Below are positions 24,225-33,175 of a DNA stretch of 64,000 nucleotides, piece by piece. The first letter of the stretch is position 1; each line of letters begins with the position of its first letter. The DNA comes from JBAZLV01 sp964586075 (GTDB lineage: Bacteria; Nitrospirota; UBA9217): contig CAZPGZ010000004.1 in NCBI GenBank assembly GCA_964586075.1, forward strand, positions 1 to 64,000. Direction: 5' to 3'. The notes under the pieces were generated by a model, which was not told where the DNA came from, did not search any database, and saw only the letters and a list, made by a program, of their open reading frames with translations. The position numbers were made by a program, and so were the translations under genes.

Positions 24225-26885
24225 ATGGCTAGCGTGAGTCGTTTTTTTATATTTTTTGTTTTATTATTTCATTTTTTTGCTGCTTCAGTACAGGCTGCAG
24301 AGGATGGCAAGGTACTTCGTGCGACGCTTTCGAACGGGTTGCGGGTGGTCATTGTGCAAAATACTCTGGCGCCGGTTGTCGCGACGCAGGTAAATTATCT
24401 TGTCGGCTCGAATGAGGCTCCGGAAGGATTTTCCGGCATGGCACATGCTCAGGAACACATGATGTTCCGCGGAAGTCCGGGATTGTCCGCGGCCCAACTC
24501 GCCCATATCATGGCCTTGATGGGCGGCAATTTTAATGCTGTTACTCAGCAGACAATCACCCAGTATTTGTTTACGGTCCCGAAGGACAATCTCGACGTGG
24601 CGCTTACGGTGGAGGCAGTACGCATGCGTGACGTACTGGACACGCAAGACCTCTGGGAGGAGGAGCGGGGAGCGCTGGAACAGGAAGTAGCGCAGGATAT
24701 TTCGAATCCGGAATACGTTTTTTTTACTCAGCTTCTTTCGTCAATGTTTGACGGCACTCCCTATGCCCACGATGCCTTGGGAACGCGCCCGTCTTTTCAG
24801 AAGACAACAAGTTCCATGCTCAAGACATTTTATAACCAATGGTACGGGCCGAATAATGCAATACTTATTGTCGCAGGAGACGTGGACCCGAAAGAAACTC
24901 TTGCAAAGATCCGCGGTCTTTTTGAACCGATCCCTTCGCGGCCGACGCCGCCAAAGCCTGCTATACGGCTTCATCCTCTTAAACCTACCGCCATTGCTTT
25001 AGAGACTGATTTGCCTTATGGGCTTGCTATTGTAGCATATCGGTTGCCGGGTTTTGACAGTCCTGACTTTGCGGCCGGCCAAATTCTTGCTGATGTGCTC
25101 GAAAATCGCAGGAGCAATCTCTCAGCACTGGTGCCGGCTGGAAAGGCGCTTTTCACGGAATTCAACGGCGAATCTTTTTCTCAAGCATCATATGGTTATG
25201 CAACCGCAGCTTTTCCGTATCAGGGGGACGGAACCGCTCTTGTTGCTGCGATTAAAAATGTTGTTGCGGAATACCGTAACAATGGAGTCCCTCCGGATTT
25301 AGTTGAGTCGTCAAAACGCCATGAAATAGCTGAAGCCGAATTTCTGCAAAATTCCATCGAAGGACTTGCGTCGGCATGGTCCCAGGCGCTTGCCGTGGAA
25401 GGCCGGTCCTCTCCCGAAGACGACATCACCGCAATAAGAAAAGTGACGGTTGACGATGTAAACCGCGTTCTGAAGGAATATCTGGTAAATGACACGACAG
25501 TTACAGCCGTGCTCACGCCACGGCCTTCCGGGCGGCCGATTACGGTAAAAAAGTTCGGTGATAAGGAGTCTTTTGCGCCGAAGGAAACAATGCCGGTGGA
25601 ACTTCCTTCCTGGGCAAAAAAATCAGCGAAAATTCCTCCCATTCCAACATCACGAATAAACCCTGAAGTCTTTACCCTGCCCAACGGACTTCGTCTCATT
25701 GTGCAACCGGAGAACGTAAGCGCGACGGTAAGCGTGTTCGGCCAGATCAGGAATCATGCTGATCTTGAAGAACCAGAAGGCAAGGAAGGGATATCAGAAA
25801 TTCTGGAAAACCTTTTTTCATATGGAACGACATCCCTCGATCGTATTGCATTTCTGAAAGCGCAGGACGAAATCGGCGCGGACATTGCCGCCGGGATGCA
25901 CTTCTCACTCAGAGTCCTATCTGAAAGCTTTGAGCGCGGCATGAAACTGCTTGCCGACAACCTGCTGCATCCTGCATTGCCGGCAGACTTTTTTCCGGTA
26001 GTCCAGGCTGAAATACTGAATAAAGTGCAGGGCCAGTTGCAGAGCCCGGCTTATCTCTCACAACGCGCCCTTCAGGAAGCCTTGTATCCCCAAGGGGACC
26101 CGGTGCTTCGCAGAGCGTCCCCTGAAACTGTGCGCGCTCTTTCGTTAAAGGATGTTGTTTCTTACTATGCAAAAGCATTTCGACCCGACATGACGACCAT
26201 TGTTGTTGTCGGCAAAGTTACGCCCGGAGAAACAAAGACTATGGTAGAAAAATATTTCGGATCATGGAATGCACAGGGCCCGAAACCGGACACAGGATTG
26301 CCGCAAGTCCCGCTGAATAAGTCATCTGCCGTTGCGGTGCATGATGCAAGCAGGGTTCAAGACCAAGTCACTCTCGCAGAGATAATAGGCATATCCCGTG
26401 CGCATCCTGATTATTATAAGCTGCAACTGGGCAATCATGTTTTATCGGGTGCGTTTTATGCGACGAGGTTATACCGGGATTTACGCGAGAAAACCGGCCT
26501 CGTTTACACGGTAGAGTCCTTCCTTGAAGCAAAACAATCCCGCGCCCTGTTTGGCGTGTTCTTTGCCTGTGATCCCCAGAATGTTACACTAGCCCGGATT
26601 CTGGTGGACCAGAATTTGAAGAAACTGCAGACAACAGCAGTTACTCCAGAGGAACTGGAACGCGCCAAGATACTGCTCATCCACCGGATACCGCTTTCAG
26701 AATCCAGTGTGGATACAATTGGCGAAGCCTTGCTTTCCCGTTCGGTTGAAGATTTGCCGCTCGATGAACCTGTCCGTTCCGCGGAACAATATGTGAAGAT
26801 AACGGCTGAGCAGATCAGGGATGCCTTTGCAAAATGGATTCGGGTTGACGATTTTGCACAGGTGGTTGTCGGTCCGAATCCGTGA
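24225..26885 (+). CDS. M16 family zinc metallopeptidase, two-domain
   Basis: 886 residues with a signal peptide (about 1-24). The first M16 unit has the inverted zinc motif HAQEH (His74, Glu77, His78) and the downstream glutamate region EERGALEQEV. The second unit, from about residue 485 (VFTLPNGLRLIVQPEN), lacks the zinc motif (EILEN at the equivalent place) but keeps the RLYRDLREKTGLVYTV pattern. This active/inactive arrangement is normal for fused periplasmic M16 proteases. It likely degrades peptides in the periplasm. It begins a co-directional set that runs to nth. Confidence 0.92.
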   Translation: MASVSRFFIFFVLLFHFFAASVQAAEDGKVLRATLSNGLRVVIVQNTLAPVVATQVNYLVGSNEAPEGFSGMAHAQEHMMFRGSPGLSAAQLAHIMALMGGNFNAVTQQTITQYLFTVPKDNLDVALTVEAVRMRDVLDTQDLWEEERGALEQEVAQDISNPEYVFFTQLLSSMFDGTPYAHDALGTRPSFQKTTSSMLKTFYNQWYGPNNAILIVAGDVDPKETLAKIRGLFEPIPSRPTPPKPAIRLHPLKPTAIALETDLPYGLAIVAYRLPGFDSPDFAAGQILADVLENRRSNLSALVPAGKALFTEFNGESFSQASYGYATAAFPYQGDGTALVAAIKNVVAEYRNNGVPPDLVESSKRHEIAEAEFLQNSIEGLASAWSQALAVEGRSSPEDDITAIRKVTVDDVNRVLKEYLVNDTTVTAVLTPRPSGRPITVKKFGDKESFAPKETMPVELPSWAKKSAKIPPIPTSRINPEVFTLPNGLRLIVQPENVSATVSVFGQIRNHADLEEPEGKEGISEILENLFSYGTTSLDRIAFLKAQDEIGADIAAGMHFSLRVLSESFERGMKLLADNLLHPALPADFFPVVQAEILNKVQGQLQSPAYLSQRALQEALYPQGDPVLRRASPETVRALSLKDVVSYYAKAFRPDMTTIVVVGKVTPGETKTMVEKYFGSWNAQGPKPDTGLPQVPLNKSSAVAVHDASRVQDQVTLAEIIGISRAHPDYYKLQLGNHVLSGAFYATRLYRDLREKTGLVYTVESFLEAKQSRALFGVFFACDPQNVTLARILVDQNLKKLQTTAVTPEELERAKILLIHRIPLSESSVDTIGEALLSRSVEDLPLDEPVRSAEQYVKITAEQIRDAFAKWIRVDDFAQVVVGPNP

Positions 26886-26937
26886 TGTGAAATTGATACA
26901 CGATGATGTAATATGATCAAGGAGGCTTGGATTATTC

Positions 26938-27639
26938 ATGTCAGAAAAACAAGTTGTCCTTTTGTTCATGAAAGCGCCGATCAGAGGGCAGGTGAAAACA
27001 CGTCTGGCGGAACTCATCGGCGATGAAGCAGCTCTTGACTTATATAAGCATTTTATTTTTGATATTCTCACTACTGTCGAGCAAACAGGTCATGCAGTAA
27101 GAGTTTTCTTTTTTCCTCCGGAAGGCAAAACAGCCCTGTCAGACTCGCTTCCCCGTCAGCACTACCTCATGCCGCAGCAGGGAGAGGATTTGGGCGCAAA
27201 AATGGAGAATGCTTTTGCACGCATTTTTACGGAAGGCTTTTCGAACGCCATACTTATTGGAAGCGACATCCCGGATTTGCCTGCTGCGATCATTCATGAG
27301 GCCTTCTCTTCTCTGAAGTTGAATGATGCCGTTATCGGTCCGGCAACGGACGGAGGTTACTACCTCATTGGTTTTAAAAGAAAGACTTTTTTACCGGACG
27401 TCTTTCGTGGAATCCCATGGGGTACACACAGGGTTCTTTCCGGCACGCTGGCTGTTTTGCAAAACGCCTTGTATCGGTTCCATCTTGTCCCTCGCTGGAA
27501 CGACATTGATACCCTGGAGGATCTCCGGGCTTTTTTTGAGCGAAATAAAGATACCGGCTTTTCTCAATCGAAAACCCTGCAGTATCTATTTGCCACTCGA
27601 CTGCTGGAAAAAGAGGGGGCAGTTGATAAATCCGTGTGA
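26938..27639 (+). CDS. DUF2064 / TIGR04282 glycosyltransferase
   Basis: 233 residues of the nucleotidyl/glycosyltransferase-A fold. Recognisable segments are FMKAPIRGQVKTRL at the start, GEDLGAKMENAF, IGSDIPDLP containing the SD acidic pair, and GPATDGGYYLIGF. This family is annotated as rSAM/selenodomain-associated or arsenosugar-related glycosyltransferase. No companion radical SAM gene is adjacent, so its substrate is uncertain. AAGGAGG lies upstream of the ATG. Confidence 0.88.
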   Translation: MSEKQVVLLFMKAPIRGQVKTRLAELIGDEAALDLYKHFIFDILTTVEQTGHAVRVFFFPPEGKTALSDSLPRQHYLMPQQGEDLGAKMENAFARIFTEGFSNAILIGSDIPDLPAAIIHEAFSSLKLNDAVIGPATDGGYYLIGFKRKTFLPDVFRGIPWGTHRVLSGTLAVLQNALYRFHLVPRWNDIDTLEDLRAFFERNKDTGFSQSKTLQYLFATRLLEKEGAVDKSV

Positions 27640-27720
27640 CGGAGAATACGGCGGCAGGTACGCAAACGGAATGACTCCGGCGTTGCAGGAGCCAGAGAGA
27701 ATTAAGGAGCAAACAACCGC

Positions 27721-28449
27721 ATGCACCGGCTGAAAGTCCAACTTCTGCTTGTAGCGGTATTGATAGGCACGATTACCGTTTTGCGCTGCTCTTCGGCTGG
27801 CGACGTTCTGACTTTTGAAAATCTTGTCCGATACCGGGAAACTCTGCTGCTCTACGTTCAGGATCACTATGGGCTTTCCGCGGTTGTTTTCATTGCTGTT
27901 TATATTTTTGCAGTAGGACTGTCTGTTCCCGGTGCGGAAATTATGACAATCGCGGCAGGGTTTCTGTTCGGTACAGCTGCGGCTACAGTTTATGTAAACA
28001 TAGGGGCGACTGCTGGTTCAGCACTCGCTTTTTTGTCTGCGAGGTATCTGCTCGGTACGCATTTGCAGAAAAGATATCAGATGCAGTTGGGCGCATTTAA
28101 TGACGAGATAACGAGAAACGGTGCAAAATATCTTCTTGCTCTTCGGCTGGTTCCGTTGATCCCTTTTTTTCTTGTTAACTTTCTTTCAGGACTGACAAAA
28201 ATTCCCCTGAAGACCTTTGTCTGGACAACTTCGCTTGGGATCATCCCTGCAAGCGCTCTTTATGCCTTTGCCGGAAAACAACTGGAAACAGTCCAATCGC
28301 CTGTAGAAATTTTATCATTCAACGTTGTTTTTGCCTTTATAATGCTGGCACTTTTATCGTTGATCCCGGTTGTGCTGCAATACCGAAAAGATGCAAGGAA
28401 CAAACGAGAAAGGACAAACCCCTATGGACCATCGAAAAACCGTAACTGA
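27721..28449 (+). CDS. TVP38/TMEM64 family membrane protein
   Basis: 242 residues with about five to six membrane helices and the VTT-domain hallmarks: GLSVPGAEIMTIAAGFLFG, an internal small-residue helix GATAGSALAFLSARYL, and the LRLVPLIPFFLVNFLSGLTKIPLKTFVWTTSLG-like region (positions about 141-175). DedA/VTT proteins are linked to lipid transport and membrane homeostasis. The stop codon overlaps the start of nth by 26 bases. Confidence 0.9.
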   Translation: MHRLKVQLLLVAVLIGTITVLRCSSAGDVLTFENLVRYRETLLLYVQDHYGLSAVVFIAVYIFAVGLSVPGAEIMTIAAGFLFGTAAATVYVNIGATAGSALAFLSARYLLGTHLQKRYQMQLGAFNDEITRNGAKYLLALRLVPLIPFFLVNFLSGLTKIPLKTFVWTTSLGIIPASALYAFAGKQLETVQSPVEILSFNVVFAFIMLALLSLIPVVLQYRKDARNKRERTNPYGPSKNRN

Positions 28450-29059
28450 AATTTTAAAAAGACTTCATAAAGAATACGCGGGCACGCCTCAGACCGTACT
28501 TTGCTTTACTTCACCCTTTGAACTGCTTGTCGCGACCATTCTTTCTGCCCAGACCACGGATATTCAGGTCAACAAAGTGACGGAGACCTTGTTTAAAAAA
28601 TACCAAAGCATACAGGACTTTGCGGATGCAAAGCCTCAAACACTTGAAAAAGATGTGTCATCGGTGAATTTTTACCGTAATAAGGCCAAAAACATCAACA
28701 ATGCGGCAAAGATGGTCATCAAAGCATTCGGAGGGACGGTCCCGAATACCATGGAAGATCTCATTACCCTGCCAGGTGTCGCCCGAAAAACAGCAAATAT
28801 TGTATTATCACGGGCCTTCGGCATCAATGAAGGGATAGCCGTAGATACCCATGTAAGACGTCTTGCAAACCGTCTGGGGCTGACGAAGCACAATGATCCG
28901 GTAAAGATAGAAAAGGATTTAATGCCGGTTACTCCCCGAAAAGAATGGGACAACCTGTCACATCTTTTGATTTTTCATGGAAGGAATATCTGCCAGGCAA
29001 AAAAACCGAAGCATGACAAGTGCGTTCTGTTCGACATCTGTCCTTCAAGAGAAAGTTGA
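28424..29059 (+). CDS. nth: Endonuclease III with altered Fe-S ligand
   Basis: 211 residues. The HhH-GPD fold is intact: LPGVARKTA with catalytic Lys122 and AVDTHVRRLANRLGL with Asp141. The C-terminal 4Fe-4S loop has Cys190, Cys200 and Cys206, but the second ligand position (Cys194 in E. coli) is His197, encoded CAT. The spacing otherwise equals C-X6-C-X2-C-X5-C. It removes oxidised pyrimidines from DNA. The ATG of MDHRKT is chosen because it begins the family domain; it lies within the end of the upstream gene, which implies coupling. Confidence 0.92.
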   Translation: MDHRKTVTEILKRLHKEYAGTPQTVLCFTSPFELLVATILSAQTTDIQVNKVTETLFKKYQSIQDFADAKPQTLEKDVSSVNFYRNKAKNINNAAKMVIKAFGGTVPNTMEDLITLPGVARKTANIVLSRAFGINEGIAVDTHVRRLANRLGLTKHNDPVKIEKDLMPVTPRKEWDNLSHLLIFHGRNICQAKKPKHDKCVLFDICPSRES

Positions 29060-29315
29060 ACTCATCACATGCACGATGGCGTCAAGGGCAGTTTTTTTCG
29101 TAACAGGTGTTTTGGAACAGCTCTCAACGTGTGCCAGAGCATTTTTTCGGACTGCTCTGTAACTGATATTTCTTAATTATTGCCGTACACCATGTCGTTT
29201 CTGCTGCTGTATTATCTTTTGTTGTTTTTAATCAACTCCCTGTGTTAAAATATGATCTGGTTGCTATAGTGTGATCAATACCGTCACATTTGTTTCATGG
29301 AGAGGAGTCGAGGGT

Positions 29316-30167
29316 ATGATATCTATCTGCCGTCAGTTGCTTTCGACGCTCGCTTTGGCAGGAGGAGCACTCCTTATTATGGGGGCAGGGAGTGAAACGA
29401 TTACGAAAGCGTCAAACAGCGCTTCGAGCGGCCCTACGAGTACTGCGACAACCAGTCTTCCGACCAAGACGGATGCCGGTATTAAAACCAAACCGACCGA
29501 CAGTACGCTTAATATCTTAAATGGTAATATAAAAAAGAACCGTCAGAGCATAATAACGAGTAATACCGTCAGCCATGTACTGCTTTCACCTCATGCTGAA
29601 GATCTTGCCCGAAGCCTTCAGTTTGACCGTCGAGTGTTCATTATTGTAAAAGATGCCGTGCCGGAACATGCCCACATACATCGGCTGATCGGTTATGACG
29701 AGAATGGATATCAAATTAAAGCGGCCGGCATTATGGTGCCGGTGCAAAGAGAGAAGGCAGATCAGGTTCTTACCCTGCTTCGCAAAAAATTAACACCGCT
29801 CCATTATATGCCTTTTATCGTGGAAATGAGTCAGGGGCTTAAGATAGATAAAATCGGCATTATTAAAGGTACGGATCAATACGAAATACTGAGGATCATG
29901 AATACCGATGGCGACGAGGATGAGATCTCCAATCAGGATATAATTGATCGTCTCAAGGAGTGGGAGAAAGTATCTTCTTTCGATATTATTGGTGCGGACA
30001 ACGACCGGATCGAGATAGAATTTAAAACGCTACCCAAAAACCTCAGGTCTTTTGCTGAGGAAGTAGGTGAATTCAGCCCAAGTGCGGTAACACAGGGGCC
30101 GGGAAGTATAAAGGAACTGGTCCGGGAGATTGCATTGACACATAGATTGCTTTTAATATGGGATTAA
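29316..30167 (+). CDS. DUF4253-domain protein with signal peptide
   Basis: 283 residues. An N-terminal hydrophobic segment (about 8-24) and a Ser/Thr/Lys-rich linker are followed by a soluble region. The C-terminus, from about residue 200, matches DUF4253: DEISNQDIIDRLKEWEKVSSF, then IIGADNDRIEIEFKTLP, and the terminal REIALTHRLLLIWD. The function of DUF4253 is unknown. The ATG is chosen for its GAGGAG ribosome binding site and following signal peptide; an upstream in-frame ATG would put charged residues first. Confidence 0.78.
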   Translation: MISICRQLLSTLALAGGALLIMGAGSETITKASNSASSGPTSTATTSLPTKTDAGIKTKPTDSTLNILNGNIKKNRQSIITSNTVSHVLLSPHAEDLARSLQFDRRVFIIVKDAVPEHAHIHRLIGYDENGYQIKAAGIMVPVQREKADQVLTLLRKKLTPLHYMPFIVEMSQGLKIDKIGIIKGTDQYEILRIMNTDGDEDEISNQDIIDRLKEWEKVSSFDIIGADNDRIEIEFKTLPKNLRSFAEEVGEFSPSAVTQGPGSIKELVREIALTHRLLLIWD

Positions 30168-30227
30168 GAACGACCTGTCGGCAGAACGTATGCTCACGAT
30201 GGAATGACGGCATTGCCGGGCATAAAA

Positions 30228-30258
30228 AAAGCAGGCGGGAAATTCCGCCTGCTTTATG
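30228..30258. terminator. Intrinsic terminator, likely bidirectional
   Basis: Stem AAAGCAGGCGG / CCGCCTGCTTT with a six-base loop, preceded by an A-run and followed by a T-rich stretch. It lies between the convergent DUF4253 gene and the small minus-strand gene. Confidence 0.85.
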
Positions 30259-30319
30259 TGTTTCATTCAAGAATACATTTTTTCCGCTCTCAGAATAATG
30301 AATTAGCGGTATGGTGAAA

Positions 30320-30520
30320 CTACTTCTTTGCCGTGCCAGTGGGGGCCGACTTTGCTTCCTTCTTTTCCTTCTTTGCGGCCTTCTTTGCCTTCTTCTCTTT
30401 CTTTACTTCCTTCTTCGCGGGAGCCGTGGTGGTGGCCTTTGATGCCGGCTCTGCTGCGAATACTACGCCGACGGAAAGAGCAAATGCCATTGCCGTCAAA
30501 AGAGCAACGATCTTTTTCAT
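30320..30520 (-). CDS. Small exported Lys/Ala-rich protein
   Basis: 66 residues. A signal peptide (cleavage VFA-AE at about 22) is followed by a tail composed almost entirely of Lys, Ala, Glu and Thr, with repeated KKE/KKA blocks. The mature part is likely unstructured and strongly basic, suiting binding to nucleic acid, LPS or peptidoglycan; this is inference. A perfect AAAGGAGGTGA ribosome binding site precedes the ATG, and a promoter lies about 35 bases upstream, arguing that it is a real gene. Confidence 0.75.
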   Translation of the reverse strand: MKKIVALLTAMAFALSVGVVFAAEPASKATTTAPAKKEVKKEKKAKKAAKKEKKEAKSAPTGTAKK

Positions 30521-30555
30521 TCTATTCACCTCCTTTCCCTGTGAGAGTATGTTGC

Positions 30556-30584
30556 ACTTTATCAAATTCATGCCTCAATGTCAA
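30556..30584 (-). promoter_or_regulatory. Sigma-70-type promoter for small Lys-rich protein
   Basis: Read on the minus strand: TTGACA, 17-base spacer, TAAAGT. Confidence 0.6.
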
Positions 30585-30818
30585 GTATAATCAGAGCCTC
30601 TGACACATCAGCATGGGGAATAAACCTTAGCAGGTCTCACCAAATCTGCTGATTTTCTATCAGCCAAACGTTTCGTTCACTGAATAAGACACGGCTTATC
30701 CAAAAAGGTTTAATGCATAGTAAAATCGAAAAACAACAGGATGATAGCCAATAATTCAGTGAATGGACTGCAAAAAGGCAGTCGATAATGCATTTTTTAT
30801 ATATGCGGGTTGCCGGCT

Positions 30819-31862
30819 CTATACCTGCTGATCAATCTCATTGTACGTAAGATGAGTAATGTCCCTGATAATTTTTATTATGGCGTCAACATTGTTACCG
30901 CGTACCATGATGCCGAGAAGAAAGGGACGGTTCGGATGGTAAACAATTCCGAATTCATATATCTGATAGAACTTTTGTTCCTTGTCGTCCGTCGTGACAG
31001 TGACCAGCCGTCCTCCATGCTTGCAGGCGATGCTGATATTTTGGGGGATGCCTGAAGCCATGCCGTCGCGAAAGGAGGACTGGGAAAGATACCGGAGGGC
31101 TTTTTCAGACATTTCTTCCGAAAGGTAAGATGCATTGAACAATACCCGATAGAAGGCGGCGAATGAGTTCAATGACAAAGAGTCTTCTTTTTTGTTTGGG
31201 TCATACTCGACGTCCAAATCTTTAAGGATTTTTTCAAACCGGGTGGACGGAAGATTTTTCTGCAGAAGGGTGTAAGCAGCAGCATCATTATTGACAATCA
31301 TTCGGTAAATAAGATCATTCACCGTATAGGAATTTTCCGGATCGATCTCCTTTCCCGGGAAAGGAGAATCACGGTCAATAGTGCTTTCCCTGCCGGTGTA
31401 GGTTATGGTTTTGCGTAAAACCAGCGGATTTGATTCTGCCCATTTGAAATACGCGATCATCAGCGGCAGTTTCCACTGGCTTTCTGACAAAAATTTTTCA
31501 TTTCCTCCGATGCTGAACCGGTTGCCAGTGTTCAGGTCCCGAAAGGAAACAGAAACCGTGGCGGCATCGTGATTTTTAAGTGCGGTTTCAATCAGCGTGT
31601 TTATCTTGTATTTAAAAGGTTTTAATTCCTTGTTCAGAGAAGTTCCGTCGGGTGCCTTTGACTCAATCGATGCTTTGATAAATTTGAAGGTTCCTTCTGC
31701 GCGCCCCGATACAGTTTCACTCTTGCCACCGGAGAGAGGGGAAAACATGCTGAGCGCTGACCCGAGGAAGATGCCGAGTGCAAAAACGCCCGCAACGAGG
31801 GTGAACATAAACTTTCGATTAACAGAAATCTTATCTTTTTTGAGAAGAGTGTTGTCTGACAT
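30819..31862 (-). CDS. Class A beta-lactamase-fold serine hydrolase
   Basis: 347 residues with an N-terminal membrane anchor (about 18-40). The catalytic motif SxxK is present as Ser128-Gln-Trp-Lys131. NNDAAA matches the SDN position, and CKHGG takes the place of the KTG strand motif. The Lys-His-Gly substitution and a missing clear omega-loop Glu suggest it is a peptidase or esterase relative, not a resistance beta-lactamase. It is probably periplasmic, acting on peptidoglycan or peptides. Confidence 0.82.
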   Translation of the reverse strand: MSDNTLLKKDKISVNRKFMFTLVAGVFALGIFLGSALSMFSPLSGGKSETVSGRAEGTFKFIKASIESKAPDGTSLNKELKPFKYKINTLIETALKNHDAATVSVSFRDLNTGNRFSIGGNEKFLSESQWKLPLMIAYFKWAESNPLVLRKTITYTGRESTIDRDSPFPGKEIDPENSYTVNDLIYRMIVNNDAAAYTLLQKNLPSTRFEKILKDLDVEYDPNKKEDSLSLNSFAAFYRVLFNASYLSEEMSEKALRYLSQSSFRDGMASGIPQNISIACKHGGRLVTVTTDDKEQKFYQIYEFGIVYHPNRPFLLGIMVRGNNVDAIIKIIRDITHLTYNEIDQQV

Positions 31863-31880
31863 ATTGATCCCAATAATGTT

Positions 31881-31909
31881 ATTATAATACTCCTTTTCCA
31901 GAGTAAAAA
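31881..31909 (-). promoter_or_regulatory. Promoter for serine hydrolase gene
   Basis: Read on the minus strand: a perfect TATAAT with a weak -35 (TTTTTA) at 17-base spacing, close to the start codon. Confidence 0.45.
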
Positions 31910-31978
31910 CAACCTGTTCCTCTGTCCATTCTTATCTGTTTTGGGAGATGCAGTCTCCTGGATGATTCTTCCCGGTGA

Positions 31979-32007
31979 TTGACAGAGTGCAGGATCTGAC
32001 ATATACT
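31979..32007 (+). promoter_or_regulatory. Strong promoter of leader RNA / solute cluster
   Basis: TTGACA, 17-base spacer, TATACT. This is one of the best sigma-70-type matches in the window. It lies about 205 bases before the phosphatase start. Confidence 0.7.
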
Positions 32008-32013
32008 AAAATT

Positions 32014-32126
32014 ATTAGGATTTCGTGTAAGGCGGACTGACGCGCCCGTTAGACTTCGATTATCGGAGGGTTTCGGGAAAGAGGGCTGGTAAAAGTGCAA
32101 GAAAAGCGCTTATGCCGGCCTTTTTT
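32014..32126 (+). ncRNA. Candidate leader RNA / attenuator
   Basis: About 113 bases between a strong promoter and an intrinsic terminator, placed directly ahead of the solute-synthesis genes. It includes a GGCG / CGCC-type hairpin near 32031-32046 and the terminator hairpin at its end. I do not recognise a known riboswitch class. It may be an attenuating leader or an independent small RNA. Confidence 0.4.
32083..32126 (+). terminator. Intrinsic terminator in leader region
   Basis: A two-part stem: GGCTGG with CCGGCC (one G-T pair), enclosing AAGTGC with GCGCTT (one G-T pair), then six T. It ends about 85 bases before the phosphatase start codon. Confidence 0.7.
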
Positions 32127-32211
32127 ATTTTGATGATTTACTCTTTGTCCTGACAGTTGGTTGATTTTCTAGAGAACACGTTGTCATATAGTGCACTTCG
32201 CGAAAATAAAA

Positions 32212-33006
32212 ATGTCAACTATGCTGATTTTTACAGATCTTGATGGCTCCCTGCTTGATTCCGATGCATACTCTTTCGAGGCTGCTTTGCCTGCCCTGAC
32301 ACTGCTTCGCGAGAAGGGCATACCGCTTATTTTGTGCTCAAGCAAAACCCGATCAGAGCTTGAGCTCTATCGGAATAGGATGGACAATTGGCACCCTTTT
32401 ATTGCTGAAAATGGTGCGGGAATATTTATCCCTAATGGTTATTTCTCGTTTTTTACAAATGGAGAAACACGGGGCGGCTACCAGGTCATATCCTTTGGCA
32501 TTCCGTATGAGGAAGTCAGAAAACAGTTTACGCAGCTTCGAACGAGCCTTGGAGTGTCGGTACGGGGCTTCGGTGATATGACTGCAGAAGAGGTGTCGTC
32601 GCTGACAGGATTGACGAAGGACGAGGCAATCCTTGCGCTGCAACGGGACTATGAAGAACCTTTTATATTTCCGGGTGGGGCGAATGAACGTTTCCTACAT
32701 GGTATTGAGGCGTCCGGTTTCAGATGGACTCAGGGAAGACTGTTTCATATGATGGGCGACTATCATAAGGGGAGGGCGGTAATCGAACTCAGGAATCTCT
32801 ATGCCCAAAAATTTAAAACAGTTGCCACTATAGGGCTGGGAAACAGTCTCAATGATCTTTCCTTTCTCCGTTTGGTTGACCGACCGGTGCTGATCAAAAA
32901 CGCAAATGGCACCCATGACAGCAGAGTAAACATACCGGGACTTTATCGTACGAACGAAATCGGCCCCCGAGGATGGAATGAGGCCATATTAAAACTACTG
33001 CAGTAG
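32212..33006 (+). CDS. HAD phosphatase, mannosyl-/glucosyl-3-phosphoglycerate phosphatase type
   Basis: 264 residues. HAD motif I is FTDLDGSLLD with nucleophile Asp9 and Asp11; motif IV is GLGNSLNDLSFL. The segment FIAENGAGIFIP and the GPRGWNEAI tail are typical of the MpgP/YedP family. These enzymes dephosphorylate mannosyl- or glucosyl-3-phosphoglycerate to the compatible solute. Two glycosyltransferase genes and a mechanosensitive-type gene follow on the same strand, supporting that role. The start is uncertain: no strong ribosome binding site is visible, and an ATG three codons later or a GTG seven codons earlier is possible. Confidence 0.85.
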   Translation: MSTMLIFTDLDGSLLDSDAYSFEAALPALTLLREKGIPLILCSSKTRSELELYRNRMDNWHPFIAENGAGIFIPNGYFSFFTNGETRGGYQVISFGIPYEEVRKQFTQLRTSLGVSVRGFGDMTAEEVSSLTGLTKDEAILALQRDYEEPFIFPGGANERFLHGIEASGFRWTQGRLFHMMGDYHKGRAVIELRNLYAQKFKTVATIGLGNSLNDLSFLRLVDRPVLIKNANGTHDSRVNIPGLYRTNEIGPRGWNEAILKLLQ

Positions 33007-33175
33007 TAGAGGCAGTTCCCGTAGCATTGTGATAAAAGCCGTCTACAGTAAGGCGATCTGGTGAGTATTCCTGCGATGGAATACACGACATGGCTGGGAA
33101 AATCACAAAGAGAAACGGTTCTTTCTCTGCTATTATTAATAATAACTATGTACGGATGCCTGAGTCGGTGGTTTT

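Noticed and set aside
29135..29159. CAGAGCA / TGCTCTG hairpin after nth as a terminator
   Set aside because: The T-run is inside the loop and not after the stem, so termination is not supported.
30765..30782. GACTGC / GCAGTC hairpin as a terminator for the serine hydrolase
   Set aside because: The loop is A/T-rich but there is no T-run directly after the stem on either strand.
32048..32054. GTTAGAC, a perfect attC R' consensus
   Set aside because: No matching RYYYAAC partner or paired L boxes upstream within about 100 bases; a seven-base match alone is expected by chance. The segment is better explained as part of the leader RNA.
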